A DNA stretch of 64,000 nt from an uncultured Sphaerochaeta sp. (GTDB lineage Bacteria > Spirochaetota > Spirochaetia > Sphaerochaetales > Sphaerochaetaceae), in the NCBI RefSeq assembly GCF_963667405.1, contig NZ_OY763408.1, positions 496,001 to 560,000 on the forward strand, in the 5' to 3' direction. Shown piece by piece: positions 1 through 8,506 of this stretch; the first letter of the stretch is position 1, and each line of letters starts with the position of its first letter. The notes under the pieces are model-generated. The model made no database searches. It was given only the letters and a program-made list of their open reading frames with translations, and was not told where the DNA came from. Made by a program: the position numbers and the translations under genes.

Positions 1-1
1 T

Positions 2-388
2 TTTTTGGAACAGTTGGAGGCTTTGGTGGGGGACAGCTTGCGCTTGGCGAAGGTGGAGATCGACATCAATGTCGATCCCGAGCTGTGCATCTGTGATCCC
101 ATTGTTGAGCTGAACACCTTTCGGATCATCCAGGAGGCGCTTACCAATGCGATCAAGCATTCGAAGGCGCAACACATCGAGATATCATCTTCCCACACGG
201 TGGATGAGAAGTCCCAGAAGATTTTGGTTCTCTCAGTCAGTGATGATGGGACGGGTTTGCCCCCCAAATTGCAAAAGCAGGGCTTGGGGCTGAAAATCAT
301 GCACAACCGTGCTTCCATGGCCAATGCCCTTCTGAAGATTGAGAGCGGTGATGAGGGCACAACGGTGCGCATCATCCTCAAGGAGTAG
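2..388 (+). CDS. Sensor histidine kinase, C-terminal fragment (5' end outside window)
   Basis: Only the ATP-binding end of a two-component sensor kinase is present; the frame is open to the left edge. Visible GHKL motifs are the N box (EALTNAIKHSKA), the G1 box (DDGTGLP) and the G2 box (GLGLKIMHNRASM), followed by a final strand with GTTVRI. The arrangement is that of NarX/DegS-type (HisKA_3) kinases, which pair with LuxR-type regulators, and such a regulator starts 4 bases after the stop. The sensor domain is not visible, so the signal cannot be named. Confidence 0.9.
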   Translation, partial: FLEQLEALVGDSLRLAKVEIDINVDPELCICDPIVELNTFRIIQEALTNAIKHSKAQHIEISSSHTVDEKSQKILVLSVSDDGTGLPPKLQKQGLGLKIMHNRASMANALLKIESGDEGTTVRIILKE

Positions 389-391
389 TGC

Positions 392-1048
392 ATGAGTCAC
401 ACGATTCGTTTTCTGATAGTGGACGACCACCCCCTCTTCAGGCAGGGGTTGGTCAGCGTCATTGAGAATGTGCGTTCCTACAAGGTGGCCCTCCAGGCGA
501 CCACCATTGCAGAGGCGCTGCCCCAGCTGGAGCATGCAGAGGTTCAGATAGCGCTCATCGACATTTCCCTGCAACAGGAGAACGGCCTTGAGCTGGTCAA
601 GACACTCAAGGCGACCAGGCCCGAGATCCTATGCCTTGTGGTCTCGATGTACGATGAGATCATCTACGCTTCCAGTGCGCTCAAGGCAGGGGCGCGGGGC
701 TACATCATGAAGCAGGAGGCAGCCTCAAGCCTGCTTGATGCCATCGCCTTGGTGCTCAAGGGCAAGATCTACCTTTCCCCGGACATGCGCGAACGCATGC
801 TCGACACCATGCTGCAACCTGAGGCAAAAGACGAAATTGAGGCAGTGAAACTGCTCAGTCTGCGCGAGATGGAGGTCCTGCGTCTTTTGGGGCAGGGCTT
901 CGGGGTATCGGAGATAGGGCAGACGCTCAACCTCTCGGTGAAAACCATCAATGTCTACCGTGACAATATCCGGCACAAGCTCTCCATCAACGATGCCGGA
1001 GCCCTGCGCAAGTTTGCGATCAAGTGGGTAAAGAGCAACGAGCGTTGA
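392..1048 (+). CDS. NarL/FixJ-family response regulator
   Basis: A 218-residue two-domain regulator. The N-terminal receiver has the acidic pair DDHP near residue 11, the phospho-acceptor Asp in ALIDISL (about 56), and the switch Ser and Lys (VVSMYDE, YIMKQEA). The C-terminal LuxR helix-turn-helix reads LSLREMEVLRLLGQGFGVSEIG with recognition helix SVKTINVYRDNIRHKL. It is translated almost continuously with the preceding kinase, so the two form one signalling pair. A hairpin follows at 1053-1072. The sugar importer downstream is a possible target, but nothing in the sequence proves it. Confidence 0.93.
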   Translation: MSHTIRFLIVDDHPLFRQGLVSVIENVRSYKVALQATTIAEALPQLEHAEVQIALIDISLQQENGLELVKTLKATRPEILCLVVSMYDEIIYASSALKAGARGYIMKQEAASSLLDAIALVLKGKIYLSPDMRERMLDTMLQPEAKDEIEAVKLLSLREMEVLRLLGQGFGVSEIGQTLNLSVKTINVYRDNIRHKLSINDAGALRKFAIKWVKSNER

Positions 1049-1052
1049 TTGG

Positions 1053-1072
1053 CCTAGGACAAACATCCTAGG
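1053..1072 (+). terminator. Hairpin after the two-component pair
   Basis: Perfect 7-bp stem CCTAGGA / TCCTAGG around a 6-base loop, five bases after the response-regulator stop. The T-tract is poor (TGATTTC), so this is at best a weak intrinsic terminator. Confidence 0.45.
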
Positions 1073-1146
1073 TGATTTCAAGACAAACAACCGGTGGCGT
1101 GGCCATCGGTCCCCTTCTAGTATACAGCTAAGGGAGCCTGTTTTCA

Positions 1147-1213
1147 GTACAAGCGTTGTACGAATTCGGGAAATCCCCCAATGTTTGGCACATATGTCTT
1201 GGACATATACAAT
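1147..1213 (+). promoter_or_regulatory. Promoter and two candidate operators of the sugar importer
   Basis: A sigma-70 type promoter: TTGGCA (1185-1190), 17-base spacer, TACAAT (1208-1213). Two perfect inverted repeats surround it. GTACAA-GCG-TTGTAC lies upstream at 1147-1161. ATATGTC-TTG-GACATAT (1192-1208) fills the spacer between -35 and -10, a classic repressor position. The second would block polymerase; the first could be an activator or auxiliary site. The binding protein is not identified; a LacI-type or AraC-type sugar regulator encoded elsewhere, or the upstream NarL-type regulator, are options. Confidence 0.6.
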
Positions 1214-1229
1214 GTAAGGAGGAATCTGT

Positions 1230-2585
1230 ATGAAACGGAACATGCGAATTGTCGTAAGTTTTCTGCTGATCGCCTGCATGAGTTTCTCTCTGTTCGCCGC
1301 CGGACAGACTGAAGCCGCTGCAAAGGCCCCCGCACGCAAGGTCATCAACCTGTGGAGCTTCACCGATGAAGTCCCCAAGATGATCGACAAGTACAAGGAA
1401 CTGCATCCTGAGTTCGATTATGATGTGAACGTCACCATCATCGCCACCACCGACGGTGCTTATCAGCCCGCTCTTGATGCGGCATTGGCAGCAGGTGGGG
1501 ACAATGCTCCTGACATCTATACTGCAGAGGCTGCCTTCGTGCTGAAGTACACCCAGGGTGATGCTTCCCAGTTTGCAGCTCCCTACAAGTCCTTGGGCAT
1601 CGATGTGGACAAGAAGCTCAAGGAAGCTGACATCGCTCCCTATACCGTTGAAATCGGCTCCAATGCCAACGGTGATCTGGTCGGCTTGGGCTACCAGGCT
1701 ACCGGTGGTGCATTCATTTATCGCCGCTCCATCGCCAAGGACGTCTGGGGCACCGACGATCCGGCAGTGATCAAGACCAAGGTCGGACCGGGTTGGGAGA
1801 AGTTCTTCCAGGCTGCAGCAGACCTGAGCAAGAAAAATTATGCCATCATCAGTGGTGATGGAGACATCTGGCACGCCATCGAAGGCGCTTCCGAGAAGGG
1901 CTGGATCGTGAATGACAAACTTTTCATCGATCCCGATCGTGAGATGTTCCTCGACGTCGCCAAGAATATGCTCGACAAGGGCTACCACAATGATACCCGT
2001 GACTGGACTGATGCCTGGTTCGCCGACATGAAAGACGCCGGTGCCAAGAAGGTCTTCGGTTTCTTCGGTCCCGCATGGTTGATCAACTACGTCATGGCTG
2101 GCAACAGCGGTGGCACCAAGCCCGGTGAAGGCACCTATGGTGACTGGGCAGTCTGTGAACCTCCCGTGGGCTTCTTCTGGGGCGGTACCTGGCTTCTTGC
2201 AAACGACAAGAGCCCTGTCAAGGACGCAGTCGGCGACTTCATCGAATGGGTCACCCTCGACAGCTCCGAGACCGGTCTGCAGTACTACTGGGCCAACGGC
2301 ACCCTCAATGGGCCCGGCGGAACCAAGGACACGGTTGCTTCCGGTACGGTCATGAAGAAGAGCGACGGCACCCTGCCGTTCCTCGGTGGACAGGACATGT
2401 TTGACGTATTCGTTCCCGCCGGCGCTTTCGCATCCGGAAGGAACAAGACCCAGTATGATGAGACCATCAACACCTACTGGCGTGATCAGGTTCGTTCCTA
2501 TAGTGCAGGCAACAAGACCCGCGCTGCAGCCCTTGCTGAATTCAAGCAGCAGGTTGCGGACAACCTTGCCATCGCAGTCAAATAA
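1230..2585 (+). CDS. Sugar ABC transporter substrate-binding protein (SBP family 1)
   Basis: A 451-residue secreted binding protein that should capture a sugar or oligosaccharide for the permeases downstream. Residues 1-24 form a signal peptide (basic MKRNMR, hydrophobic VVSFLLIACMSFSLF, then AAGQTEA). The mature part begins VINLWSFTDEVPKMIDKYKELHPEFDYDV, typical of the first lobe of extracellular solute-binding family 1, with many Trp residues in later loops (GPGWEKFF, DWTDAWF, FFWGGTWLL) as in carbohydrate binders. The start ATG follows TAAGGAGGAAT. It is first in the operon and separated from the permeases by a hairpin, which fits its need for higher expression. The ligand cannot be read from the sequence; the linked GH3 suggests a beta-glucoside or xyloside. 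Confidence 0.93.
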   Translation: MKRNMRIVVSFLLIACMSFSLFAAGQTEAAAKAPARKVINLWSFTDEVPKMIDKYKELHPEFDYDVNVTIIATTDGAYQPALDAALAAGGDNAPDIYTAEAAFVLKYTQGDASQFAAPYKSLGIDVDKKLKEADIAPYTVEIGSNANGDLVGLGYQATGGAFIYRRSIAKDVWGTDDPAVIKTKVGPGWEKFFQAAADLSKKNYAIISGDGDIWHAIEGASEKGWIVNDKLFIDPDREMFLDVAKNMLDKGYHNDTRDWTDAWFADMKDAGAKKVFGFFGPAWLINYVMAGNSGGTKPGEGTYGDWAVCEPPVGFFWGGTWLLANDKSPVKDAVGDFIEWVTLDSSETGLQYYWANGTLNGPGGTKDTVASGTVMKKSDGTLPFLGGQDMFDVFVPAGAFASGRNKTQYDETINTYWRDQVRSYSAGNKTRAAALAEFKQQVADNLAIAVK

Positions 2586-2598
2586 CCACTGATTGGTT

Positions 2599-2633
2599 TT
2601 GGTGCAGGGGGAGTAACCATCCTCCTGCACCAA
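2599..2633 (+). terminator. Intra-operon stem-loop after the binding-protein gene
   Basis: TTGGTGCAGG at 2599-2608 pairs with CCTGCACCAA at 2624-2633; the stem can extend inward through GGG/CC. There is no T-tract. The place, between binding-protein and permease genes, is where many sugar ABC operons carry an mRNA-stabilising or attenuating hairpin that raises binding protein over permease. Confidence 0.6.
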
Positions 2634-2722
2634 CTATGTGGCCTGTTTCTGGCATCCTGAGGATGGAAGTTCTTGCTTTGGCTCTTTCCGATGCACGGTG
2701 ACACTTACTGGAGGATCTTCTC

Positions 2723-3688
2723 ATGCGCAATAAAGGCGTTAACTATGCTAAGTACGGATACATCTTTTCCATTCCTTTCGTGCTTACCTTTCTTATTTTC
2801 TCTCTCTATCCAACCATTTTTACTGCCGTCATTGGGTTTACTGACCTGCGGGGAATGGGAAGGACCGATTTCAAATTTCTCGAGAAACCCTTTGACAACT
2901 TCATTCTGATTCTGAACAATCCGACCTTCATCAAGTCCTTGGGGAATACCGCCTTGATTTGGACGATGAACTTCATTCCCCAGATTCTGCTCTCCTTGTT
3001 GCTGACCGCCTGGTTTACCACCCGTCGCTATAAGGTCAGGGGACAGGGGCTCTTCAAGGTCTTGCTCTATATGCCCAATATCATTACTGCCGCAACCATT
3101 GCAATCCTGTTCAACTCATTGTTCGGGTACCCAAAGGGTCCGGTAAATGATCTGTTCATCCGTTTCGGCCTCTTGGATGCACCTGCAAACTTCCATATGC
3201 AGGAGTGGACAGCCCGTGGCGTGGTTGCATTCATCCAGTTCTGGATGTGGTACGGCAACTCCATGATCGTGCTCATTGCCGGGGTGTTGGGTATCGACCC
3301 GACCCTCTTTGAGGCAGCCGAGATTGATGGAGCCACCTCCACACAGATCTTTTTCAAGATTACGTTGCCCAGGCTCAAGACCATCCTGCTGTATGTGCTG
3401 ATCACCAGTATGATCGGAGGCCTGCAGATGTTCGACATCCCGCGTCTTTTCTTGTGGGGAGGACCTGACAGTGCAACCCTCACCTCCAGCTTGTTCATCT
3501 ACAACCAAGCGTTCAGCGGCAGTTATCTGTACAACCGTGCTTCAGCTGCGAGCATGATCATGTTTTTGATCATCGTCATTCTTTCGGTTGCTCTCTTCCA
3601 TCTCATGCGTGACAAGGATGAGGCCAAATTCAGGAAAGCGGAAAAACTGCGCATCCGTAATGCAAAGAAGCAGGGGGCGCTCGTATGA
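2723..3688 (+). CDS. ABC sugar transporter permease (MalF/UgpA type)
   Basis: A 321-residue inner-membrane permease with about six membrane segments, the first being YIFSIPFVLTFLIFSLYPTIF. The cytoplasmic EAA loop that contacts the ATPase reads EAAEIDGATSTQIFFKITLPRL. It has the binding-protein-dependent transport fold and the usual MalF-side length. The start ATG follows ACTGGAGGATCTTCTC. Its stop overlaps the next permease by four bases (ATGA), so the two are translationally coupled. No ATPase gene is present in this operon; a shared MsmK/UgpC-type ATPase from elsewhere is the likely partner. Confidence 0.94.
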   Translation: MRNKGVNYAKYGYIFSIPFVLTFLIFSLYPTIFTAVIGFTDLRGMGRTDFKFLEKPFDNFILILNNPTFIKSLGNTALIWTMNFIPQILLSLLLTAWFTTRRYKVRGQGLFKVLLYMPNIITAATIAILFNSLFGYPKGPVNDLFIRFGLLDAPANFHMQEWTARGVVAFIQFWMWYGNSMIVLIAGVLGIDPTLFEAAEIDGATSTQIFFKITLPRLKTILLYVLITSMIGGLQMFDIPRLFLWGGPDSATLTSSLFIYNQAFSGSYLYNRASAASMIMFLIIVILSVALFHLMRDKDEAKFRKAEKLRIRNAKKQGALV

Positions 3689-4530
3689 AAAGCTTGAAGG
3701 CATCCACCAATCTCACCAAGACCATCATCTACGTTGTTTGCATTTTCCTTGCGATCCTGAGTGTCTTTCCCTTTCTGGTCATGTTCATCAACTCGACCCG
3801 AAGCACCTTCCAGATCCAGCAGGATTCGGTCTCCCTGCTCCCTTCAACCTTCCTGAAGAGCAACTGGGCGGTTTTCAAAGGAAAGAGTTTCAACCCGGTC
3901 GTTGGCTTTGTGAACTCAATGCTGAGCAGCGGCGGAGCTACCTTGTGCGCCGTCTACTTCTCCTCATTGACGGCCTACGCTTTGGTAGCCTACAGCTGGA
4001 AGCTTCGCCAGCCGTTCTTCTCCTTCATCCTGGCAGTGCTCATGATCCCCGCCCAGGTGACCGGCATCGGTTTCTATCAGTTCATGTACCGCATCGGTTG
4101 GACCAACAGTCTCCTGCCGTTGATTTTCCCGGCAATCGCCTCGCCGTCGATGGTCTTCTTCATGCGTCAGTACCTGATGGCGACCCTATCGCTTGATATC
4201 GTCAATTCGGCTCGCATCGATGGGGCGGGGGAGTTCTACACCTTCAACCGCATCATTCTTCCGATCATGAAGCCGGCCATGGCAACCCAGGCGATCTTCA
4301 CCTTTGTGTTCAGCTGGAACAACCTGTTCATCCCGTTGATCCTGTTGACCAACAGTGAGAAGTACACCATGCCGATCATGGTCAGCTTGCTGCGCGGTGA
4401 TATCTACAAGACCGAGTATGGGGCTGTCTATCTCGGCTTGTCCCTGACTGTCCTTCCTTTGTTTGTGGTTTATTTCCTCCTTTCCAAGTACATCATTGCA
4501 GGTGTAGCCTTGGGAGCCTTGAAGGAGTAG
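3685..4530 (+). CDS. ABC sugar transporter permease (MalG/UgpE type)
   Basis: A 281-residue second permease subunit. Membrane segments include IIYVVCIFLAILSVFPFLVMFINS near the N-terminus and a C-terminal LGLSLTVLPLFVVYFLLSKYIIAG. The EAA-like loop is NSARIDGAGEFYTFNRIILPIMKPAM. It ends VALGALKE, the usual MalG-family tail. It forms the heteromeric channel with the preceding permease, and its start codon overlaps that gene's stop. Confidence 0.94.
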   Translation: MKSLKASTNLTKTIIYVVCIFLAILSVFPFLVMFINSTRSTFQIQQDSVSLLPSTFLKSNWAVFKGKSFNPVVGFVNSMLSSGGATLCAVYFSSLTAYALVAYSWKLRQPFFSFILAVLMIPAQVTGIGFYQFMYRIGWTNSLLPLIFPAIASPSMVFFMRQYLMATLSLDIVNSARIDGAGEFYTFNRIILPIMKPAMATQAIFTFVFSWNNLFIPLILLTNSEKYTMPIMVSLLRGDIYKTEYGAVYLGLSLTVLPLFVVYFLLSKYIIAGVALGALKE

Positions 4531-4574
4531 TGATTACTCCCGGTGTGGGGGAATCTGGTAAGGAGTTTGAATAC

Positions 4575-6932
4575 ATGCAGCAGAATCGTGAGCGGGCCAT
4601 TGAGCTCCTGAAGAAGATGACTGTAGAAGAAAAAGTCGCCCAATTGGTATCTGCGTGGCTGGAAATAGACTTGGATGGATCCTTTGCCGTGCGGGAGTAT
4701 GGTGCGAAGGAGAGCCTGAAGGGGGATTTGCGCAAGCAGGTGCTCGGCAAGGGCATCGGTCAGCTGACCAGACCCTTCGGGACTATGGCCAACGAGGCCC
4801 ACCTCCAGGCAAAAGCCATCAACAAGATCCAGCGTTACCTCGTCGAGGAGACCCGGCTTGGAATCCCGGCCATGCTTCATGAGGAGTGCCTCACCGGAGC
4901 GATGATCAAGGGTGCCACGGTGTTCCCGTCAGCCCTGAACTATGGTTCGACATGGGATCCCCAGCTTGTGGGGCAGATCGCAAAGGCCATCGGCGATGAG
5001 CTTCGCAGCCTGGGTATCCACCAAGGGCTTGCTCCTGTTCTCGATGTTGCCCGTGACGCACGATGGGGACGGCTTGAGGAAACCTTCAGCGAGGACCCCT
5101 ATTTGTGCGGAGTCATGGGAATTGGGTACGTCAAGGGCCTGCAGGGAAGCAAACGCACCCCCTTGGCCACGTTGAAGCACTTTGTCGGGCACTCCTATGG
5201 CGAAGGGGCAAGAAACCACGCTCCGGTGCATATCGGCCCGAGGGAGCTGCTCAACACCTTCGCCCTTCCGTTTGAAATGGTGGTGAAGCATGCTCATCCC
5301 GGATCCGTCATGCCTGCATACCATGATATCGATGGCATCCCGTGCACCAGCAACAAGAGCTTGGTGACAGACCTGTTGAAGAAACAGTGGGGATTCGATG
5401 GGTTGGTGGTAGGCGATTACGAAGCGGTGGTGCAACTCTTGGATGACCACCGCGTTGCTTCCGATATGGCAGAGGCCGCCGCCCTTGCCTTCAACGCCGG
5501 GATGGATATTGAGCTTCCAGGCTTCACCGTCTTCAAGGAGGGCCTGATCGAAGCTCTCTACCGTGGTCTGGTTACCGACAGTGCCCTGGATGAGGCAGTC
5601 CTCAGGGTCTTGGAGGAGAAGTTCCGCCAAGGCCTGTTTGAGCAACCGTACATCCGGGAAGATTCGCTGGAGCTGGGTTCGGAAAAGAACCACAAGCTTG
5701 CGGTCAAAGCTGCGGAAGCATCCATGGTCCTGCTCAAGAATGAGGGTCTGCTTCCCGTGCGCAAAGGGACCAGCATTGCCTTGGTCGGTCCCCTGGCTGA
5801 TCATCCCTATGCCATGTTCGGTGGATACAGCCCACCGGTGCACCTCCAAGGTTCCCATGGGCCGGAAGAAACGGTCCCCGAAAAAACGATGACGATCAAG
5901 CAGGCCCTTGAGCAATATGCCAAGGATTGCCAGGTGAACTTTGAACCGGGATGCATGCTGTATGAGAATCAGGTCGAGCAAGCCATATTCTTCCCTGGGG
6001 ACGTCCAGGAGCAGGAGGCTTCCCACTCCCATGAACTGAGTACCGATACCAGACGGATCAGTGCAGCTGTCCAAGCGGTCAAGCGAGCCGACCTTACCGT
6101 CCTGGTGGTTGGGGATCTGGCCGGTCTGTTCCAGAACGGGACGGTTGGGGAGGGCTCGGACACCGCAAGCCTCAAGTTGCCCGGTATCCAGGAAGAACTC
6201 ATGAACAGCGTACTGGCCACGGGCAAGCCTGTGGTTGTGGTGCTGGTCAGCGGCAGACCTTATGCCATTGAGCAAGCTGTGGTGAAGGCTGGTGCCATCC
6301 TGGCAACCTGGCTGCCTGGTGAAGGCGGTGGGGAGGCGGTGGCACGTACCCTGATGGGTTTGAACAACCCCGGAGGAAAGAGTCCGCTCTCCTTTCCCAA
6401 GACTGCGGGGGCGATGCCGTACACGTACAACTATGCAAAGAAGGCCGGAGGGCTTCCCAGACAGAAACAGTTTGGAGCAAACTTCCCGTTCGGTCATGGC
6501 CTGAGCTATACCAGTTTTGCGTGGGATGACTTCAATTTGCAAAATCCATTGGCAGGCGTTGATGGGGAGTTCGTCTTCTCCCTGACCGTCAGGAATACCG
6601 GCTTGGCAGCCGGTGATGAAGTGGTGCAGGTCTACATCCATGACCAGAGGGCTTCCATCGTGCGACCGGTGAAGGAACTGAAGGCGTTCGTCCGCCTGCA
6701 TCTTGAACCGGGGGAGAAGAAGAAGGTGACCTTCACCCTGCCTACCGATTTGCTCTCCTTCATCGGCGAGCAGATGCAAAGAGTCCTTGAATGCGGAACC
6801 TTCGACCTCATGGTCGGCAGAAGCAGTGAGGATTTGGTGTTTATTCGTGAGCTTTCGATCCTCGGGGAGTCGACAGCCCTGACCAAACAGTGGCGCTGTC
6901 TCTCTTCGGTGGTTGTTGCGAGTGTTGACTGA
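4575..6932 (+). CDS. Glycoside hydrolase family 3 (beta-glucosidase/beta-xylosidase)
   Basis: A 785-residue enzyme removing terminal beta-linked sugars. The order is GH3 N-terminal barrel, GH3 C-terminal domain, then a fibronectin-III-like tail (VFSLTVRNTGLAAGDEVVQVYI). The nucleophile Asp lies in GFDGLVVGDYEAV, and GEGSDTASLKLPGIQEEL holds the probable acid/base Glu. KHFVGHS and the HEE motif in AMLHEECLTG are substrate-site signatures. I chose ATG 4575 because it follows AAGGAG at good spacing and gives the family start MQQNRERAIELLKKMT. A GTG at 4530, overlapping the permease stop, would add 15 residues of non-family sequence. No signal peptide, so it acts in the cytoplasm on imported oligosaccharides. 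Confidence 0.93.
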   Translation: MQQNRERAIELLKKMTVEEKVAQLVSAWLEIDLDGSFAVREYGAKESLKGDLRKQVLGKGIGQLTRPFGTMANEAHLQAKAINKIQRYLVEETRLGIPAMLHEECLTGAMIKGATVFPSALNYGSTWDPQLVGQIAKAIGDELRSLGIHQGLAPVLDVARDARWGRLEETFSEDPYLCGVMGIGYVKGLQGSKRTPLATLKHFVGHSYGEGARNHAPVHIGPRELLNTFALPFEMVVKHAHPGSVMPAYHDIDGIPCTSNKSLVTDLLKKQWGFDGLVVGDYEAVVQLLDDHRVASDMAEAAALAFNAGMDIELPGFTVFKEGLIEALYRGLVTDSALDEAVLRVLEEKFRQGLFEQPYIREDSLELGSEKNHKLAVKAAEASMVLLKNEGLLPVRKGTSIALVGPLADHPYAMFGGYSPPVHLQGSHGPEETVPEKTMTIKQALEQYAKDCQVNFEPGCMLYENQVEQAIFFPGDVQEQEASHSHELSTDTRRISAAVQAVKRADLTVLVVGDLAGLFQNGTVGEGSDTASLKLPGIQEELMNSVLATGKPVVVVLVSGRPYAIEQAVVKAGAILATWLPGEGGGEAVARTLMGLNNPGGKSPLSFPKTAGAMPYTYNYAKKAGGLPRQKQFGANFPFGHGLSYTSFAWDDFNLQNPLAGVDGEFVFSLTVRNTGLAAGDEVVQVYIHDQRASIVRPVKELKAFVRLHLEPGEKKKVTFTLPTDLLSFIGEQMQRVLECGTFDLMVGRSSEDLVFIRELSILGESTALTKQWRCLSSVVVASVD

Positions 6933-6967
6933 CCGTTTGTTTGATGCTTTTTTACCTCCACCTCCGG

Positions 6968-7011
6968 CACCTTGCTTGGTTTTCACGCAGCCAAGCAGGG
7001 TGTCACTTTTT
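6968..7011 (+). terminator. Intrinsic terminator of the sugar operon
   Basis: A 12-bp stem, CACCTTGCTTGG / CCAAGCAGGGTG with one G-T pair, an 11-base loop, and a TTTTT run a few bases later. It ends the importer/GH3 operon. Confidence 0.75.
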
Positions 7012-7031
7012 GCAGAGCCCCGTCCCAAACC

Positions 7032-7059
7032 TTGCAATTCATGCAAACTGTTCTATGAT
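7032..7059 (+). promoter_or_regulatory. Promoter of the AmmeMemoRadiSam operon
   Basis: TTGCAA (7032-7037), 16-base spacer, TATGAT (7054-7059). A short leader with TAAGGAGAT precedes the start at 7092. Confidence 0.6.
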
Positions 7060-7091
7060 GGGAAGCAGACAGAGTAAGGAGATGGACGTTC

Positions 7092-7940
7092 ATGATTCGA
7101 CACGCCCTGTATGCTGGTTCCTGGTACCCTGCAGATGCAAAGGATTTGCAGGCTTTGGTTGCCCAATCCATCGAGGAGGCACGCAAGCGTGCAACCTATC
7201 AGAGAGGGCCGTATCGGTTTGCTGTCCTGCCCCACGCCGGCCTCTTCTATTCGAAAGCGGGAATAGCGCCGTTTTTCACTGCTTCCTATCCTGATCTCGA
7301 GCGCATCCTCATCCTCAGTCCCAGCCACTATGCGAACCTCAAGAGCGACATCCTTGCCTCGGCTCCGCTCTCGGGGTGCCAGACCCCTCTGGGAGTTTTG
7401 GAAGGTTTCAATCTGAGTTCAGCCCAAGACAAATACTTCTCTGCCATCCAGAGCGAACATGCCCTGGAGATGGTGCTTCCCTACATCGCCAGCATGCCCG
7501 ATAGGCCCAAAGTCGGTCTTGCTCTCATCTCCCAATTCTCCGATCCCGATCACATCCATGCAATTGCAGACCAACTGGTTGCCGATCTGGGCGAGGAGAA
7601 CCTTCGCTTGGGAAAGACCGTGGTGATCGCAAGCAGTGATTTCACCCACTATGGGCCACGTTTCGGCTATACACCCTACCAGGATGGAGCGCCGAAGAAG
7701 GTTCGGGAGGATGATCTGGCACTGTCGCACCTTCTGTGTGACGGCAGGGTGAATGAGGCGTATGCCTTCTGTGCTTCCCACCACAGTACCGTTTGCGGCT
7801 ATGCTCCCTCCCTGGTTGTCTCGGATCTTGCCCAGCGCCTGCAGTGTACCGGCTGGGTTGCCGATTACTACACATCCCAGGATGTGAGTTCCTCAGAGGA
7901 CGCCAACTTTGTAGCATATTCCACCATTCTCTGGAGGTGA
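7092..7940 (+). CDS. amrB: MEMO1-family protein (AmmeMemoRadiSam system protein B)
   Basis: A 282-residue member of the MEMO family, structurally related to extradiol dioxygenases. It opens with the family hallmark MIRHALYAGSWYPADAKDL. Metal-site-like residues are in LPHAGLFYSKAG, ILSPSHYANL, IASSDFTHYGPRFGY and ASHHSTVCGYAP. The next two genes complete the conserved A/B/radical-SAM trio: the AMMECR1 gene starts six bases after this stop and the radical SAM gene overlaps that one. The biochemical role of the trio is not established to my knowledge, so none is assigned here. Confidence 0.92.
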   Translation: MIRHALYAGSWYPADAKDLQALVAQSIEEARKRATYQRGPYRFAVLPHAGLFYSKAGIAPFFTASYPDLERILILSPSHYANLKSDILASAPLSGCQTPLGVLEGFNLSSAQDKYFSAIQSEHALEMVLPYIASMPDRPKVGLALISQFSDPDHIHAIADQLVADLGEENLRLGKTVVIASSDFTHYGPRFGYTPYQDGAPKKVREDDLALSHLLCDGRVNEAYAFCASHHSTVCGYAPSLVVSDLAQRLQCTGWVADYYTSQDVSSSEDANFVAYSTILWR

Positions 7941-7945
7941 TGGGG

Positions 7946-8506
7946 ATGGATAGACAGGTTCAGAGGACATTGCTGGGACTGGCGCGTGAGGCGATGGCAA
8001 ACACACTCACCCATGCCCCGCAACCGCTGTATGAGCAGCTGAAACAGGAGAAAAGGAGCCCGTACACCCATGAGTTGGGAGCTTTCGTCACGCTCCATAC
8101 CCAACAAGGGGAGCTGAGGGGGTGCATCGGAAACCTGTGGGGGGTGAACCCTCTCTATCAGATGATACCGGACCTTGCCCGGCAGGCGGCCTTCTCCGAC
8201 CCTCGGTTCAGGCCGGTGAGCGAAGGGGAACTTCCCACGCTGGTGCTGGAGATAAGTCTGCTCAGCAAGATGCAGCTCATTCAGGACTGGCACGACATTA
8301 CCCTTGGACAGGACGGGGTGCTGCTCACCCACAACTACCATCGTGCGGTCTTCCTTCCCCAGGTAGCGACCGAGCAGGGCTGGGACCTTGAGACGATGCT
8401 TGGGCATCTGTGCCGCAAGGCAGGCCTCCCTGATCTTGCCTATACTGATGAGCAATGCCGGTTCGAGGTGTTCCAAGCCGAGGTGTTTGATGAAACTTCA
8501 GTGTGA
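7946..8506 (+). CDS. amrA: AMMECR1-domain protein (AmmeMemoRadiSam system protein A)
   Basis: A 186-residue AMMECR1 protein. Diagnostic segments are GAFVTLHTQQGELRGCIGNLWGVNPLYQMIPDLARQAAFSDPRF (here across two lines of helix and strand) and LTHNYHRAVFLPQVATEQGWD. The LRGCIG motif is the most conserved part of the family. ATG 7946 is chosen because GGAGG sits eight bases before it; ATG 7940 overlaps the previous stop but lies too close to that site. The gene overlaps the following radical SAM gene by 17 bases, so expression is coupled. Confidence 0.92.
   Translation: MDRQVQRTLLGLAREAMANTLTHAPQPLYEQLKQEKRSPYTHELGAFVTLHTQQGELRGCIGNLWGVNPLYQMIPDLARQAAFSDPRFRPVSEGELPTLVLEISLLSKMQLIQDWHDITLGQDGVLLTHNYHRAVFLPQVATEQGWDLETMLGHLCRKAGLPDLAYTDEQCRFEVFQAEVFDETSV

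Noticed and set aside
4929..7046. A 705-codon minus-strand frame opposite the GH3 gene
   Set aside because: Shadow of the GH3 reading frame with no family sequence or ribosome-binding site.
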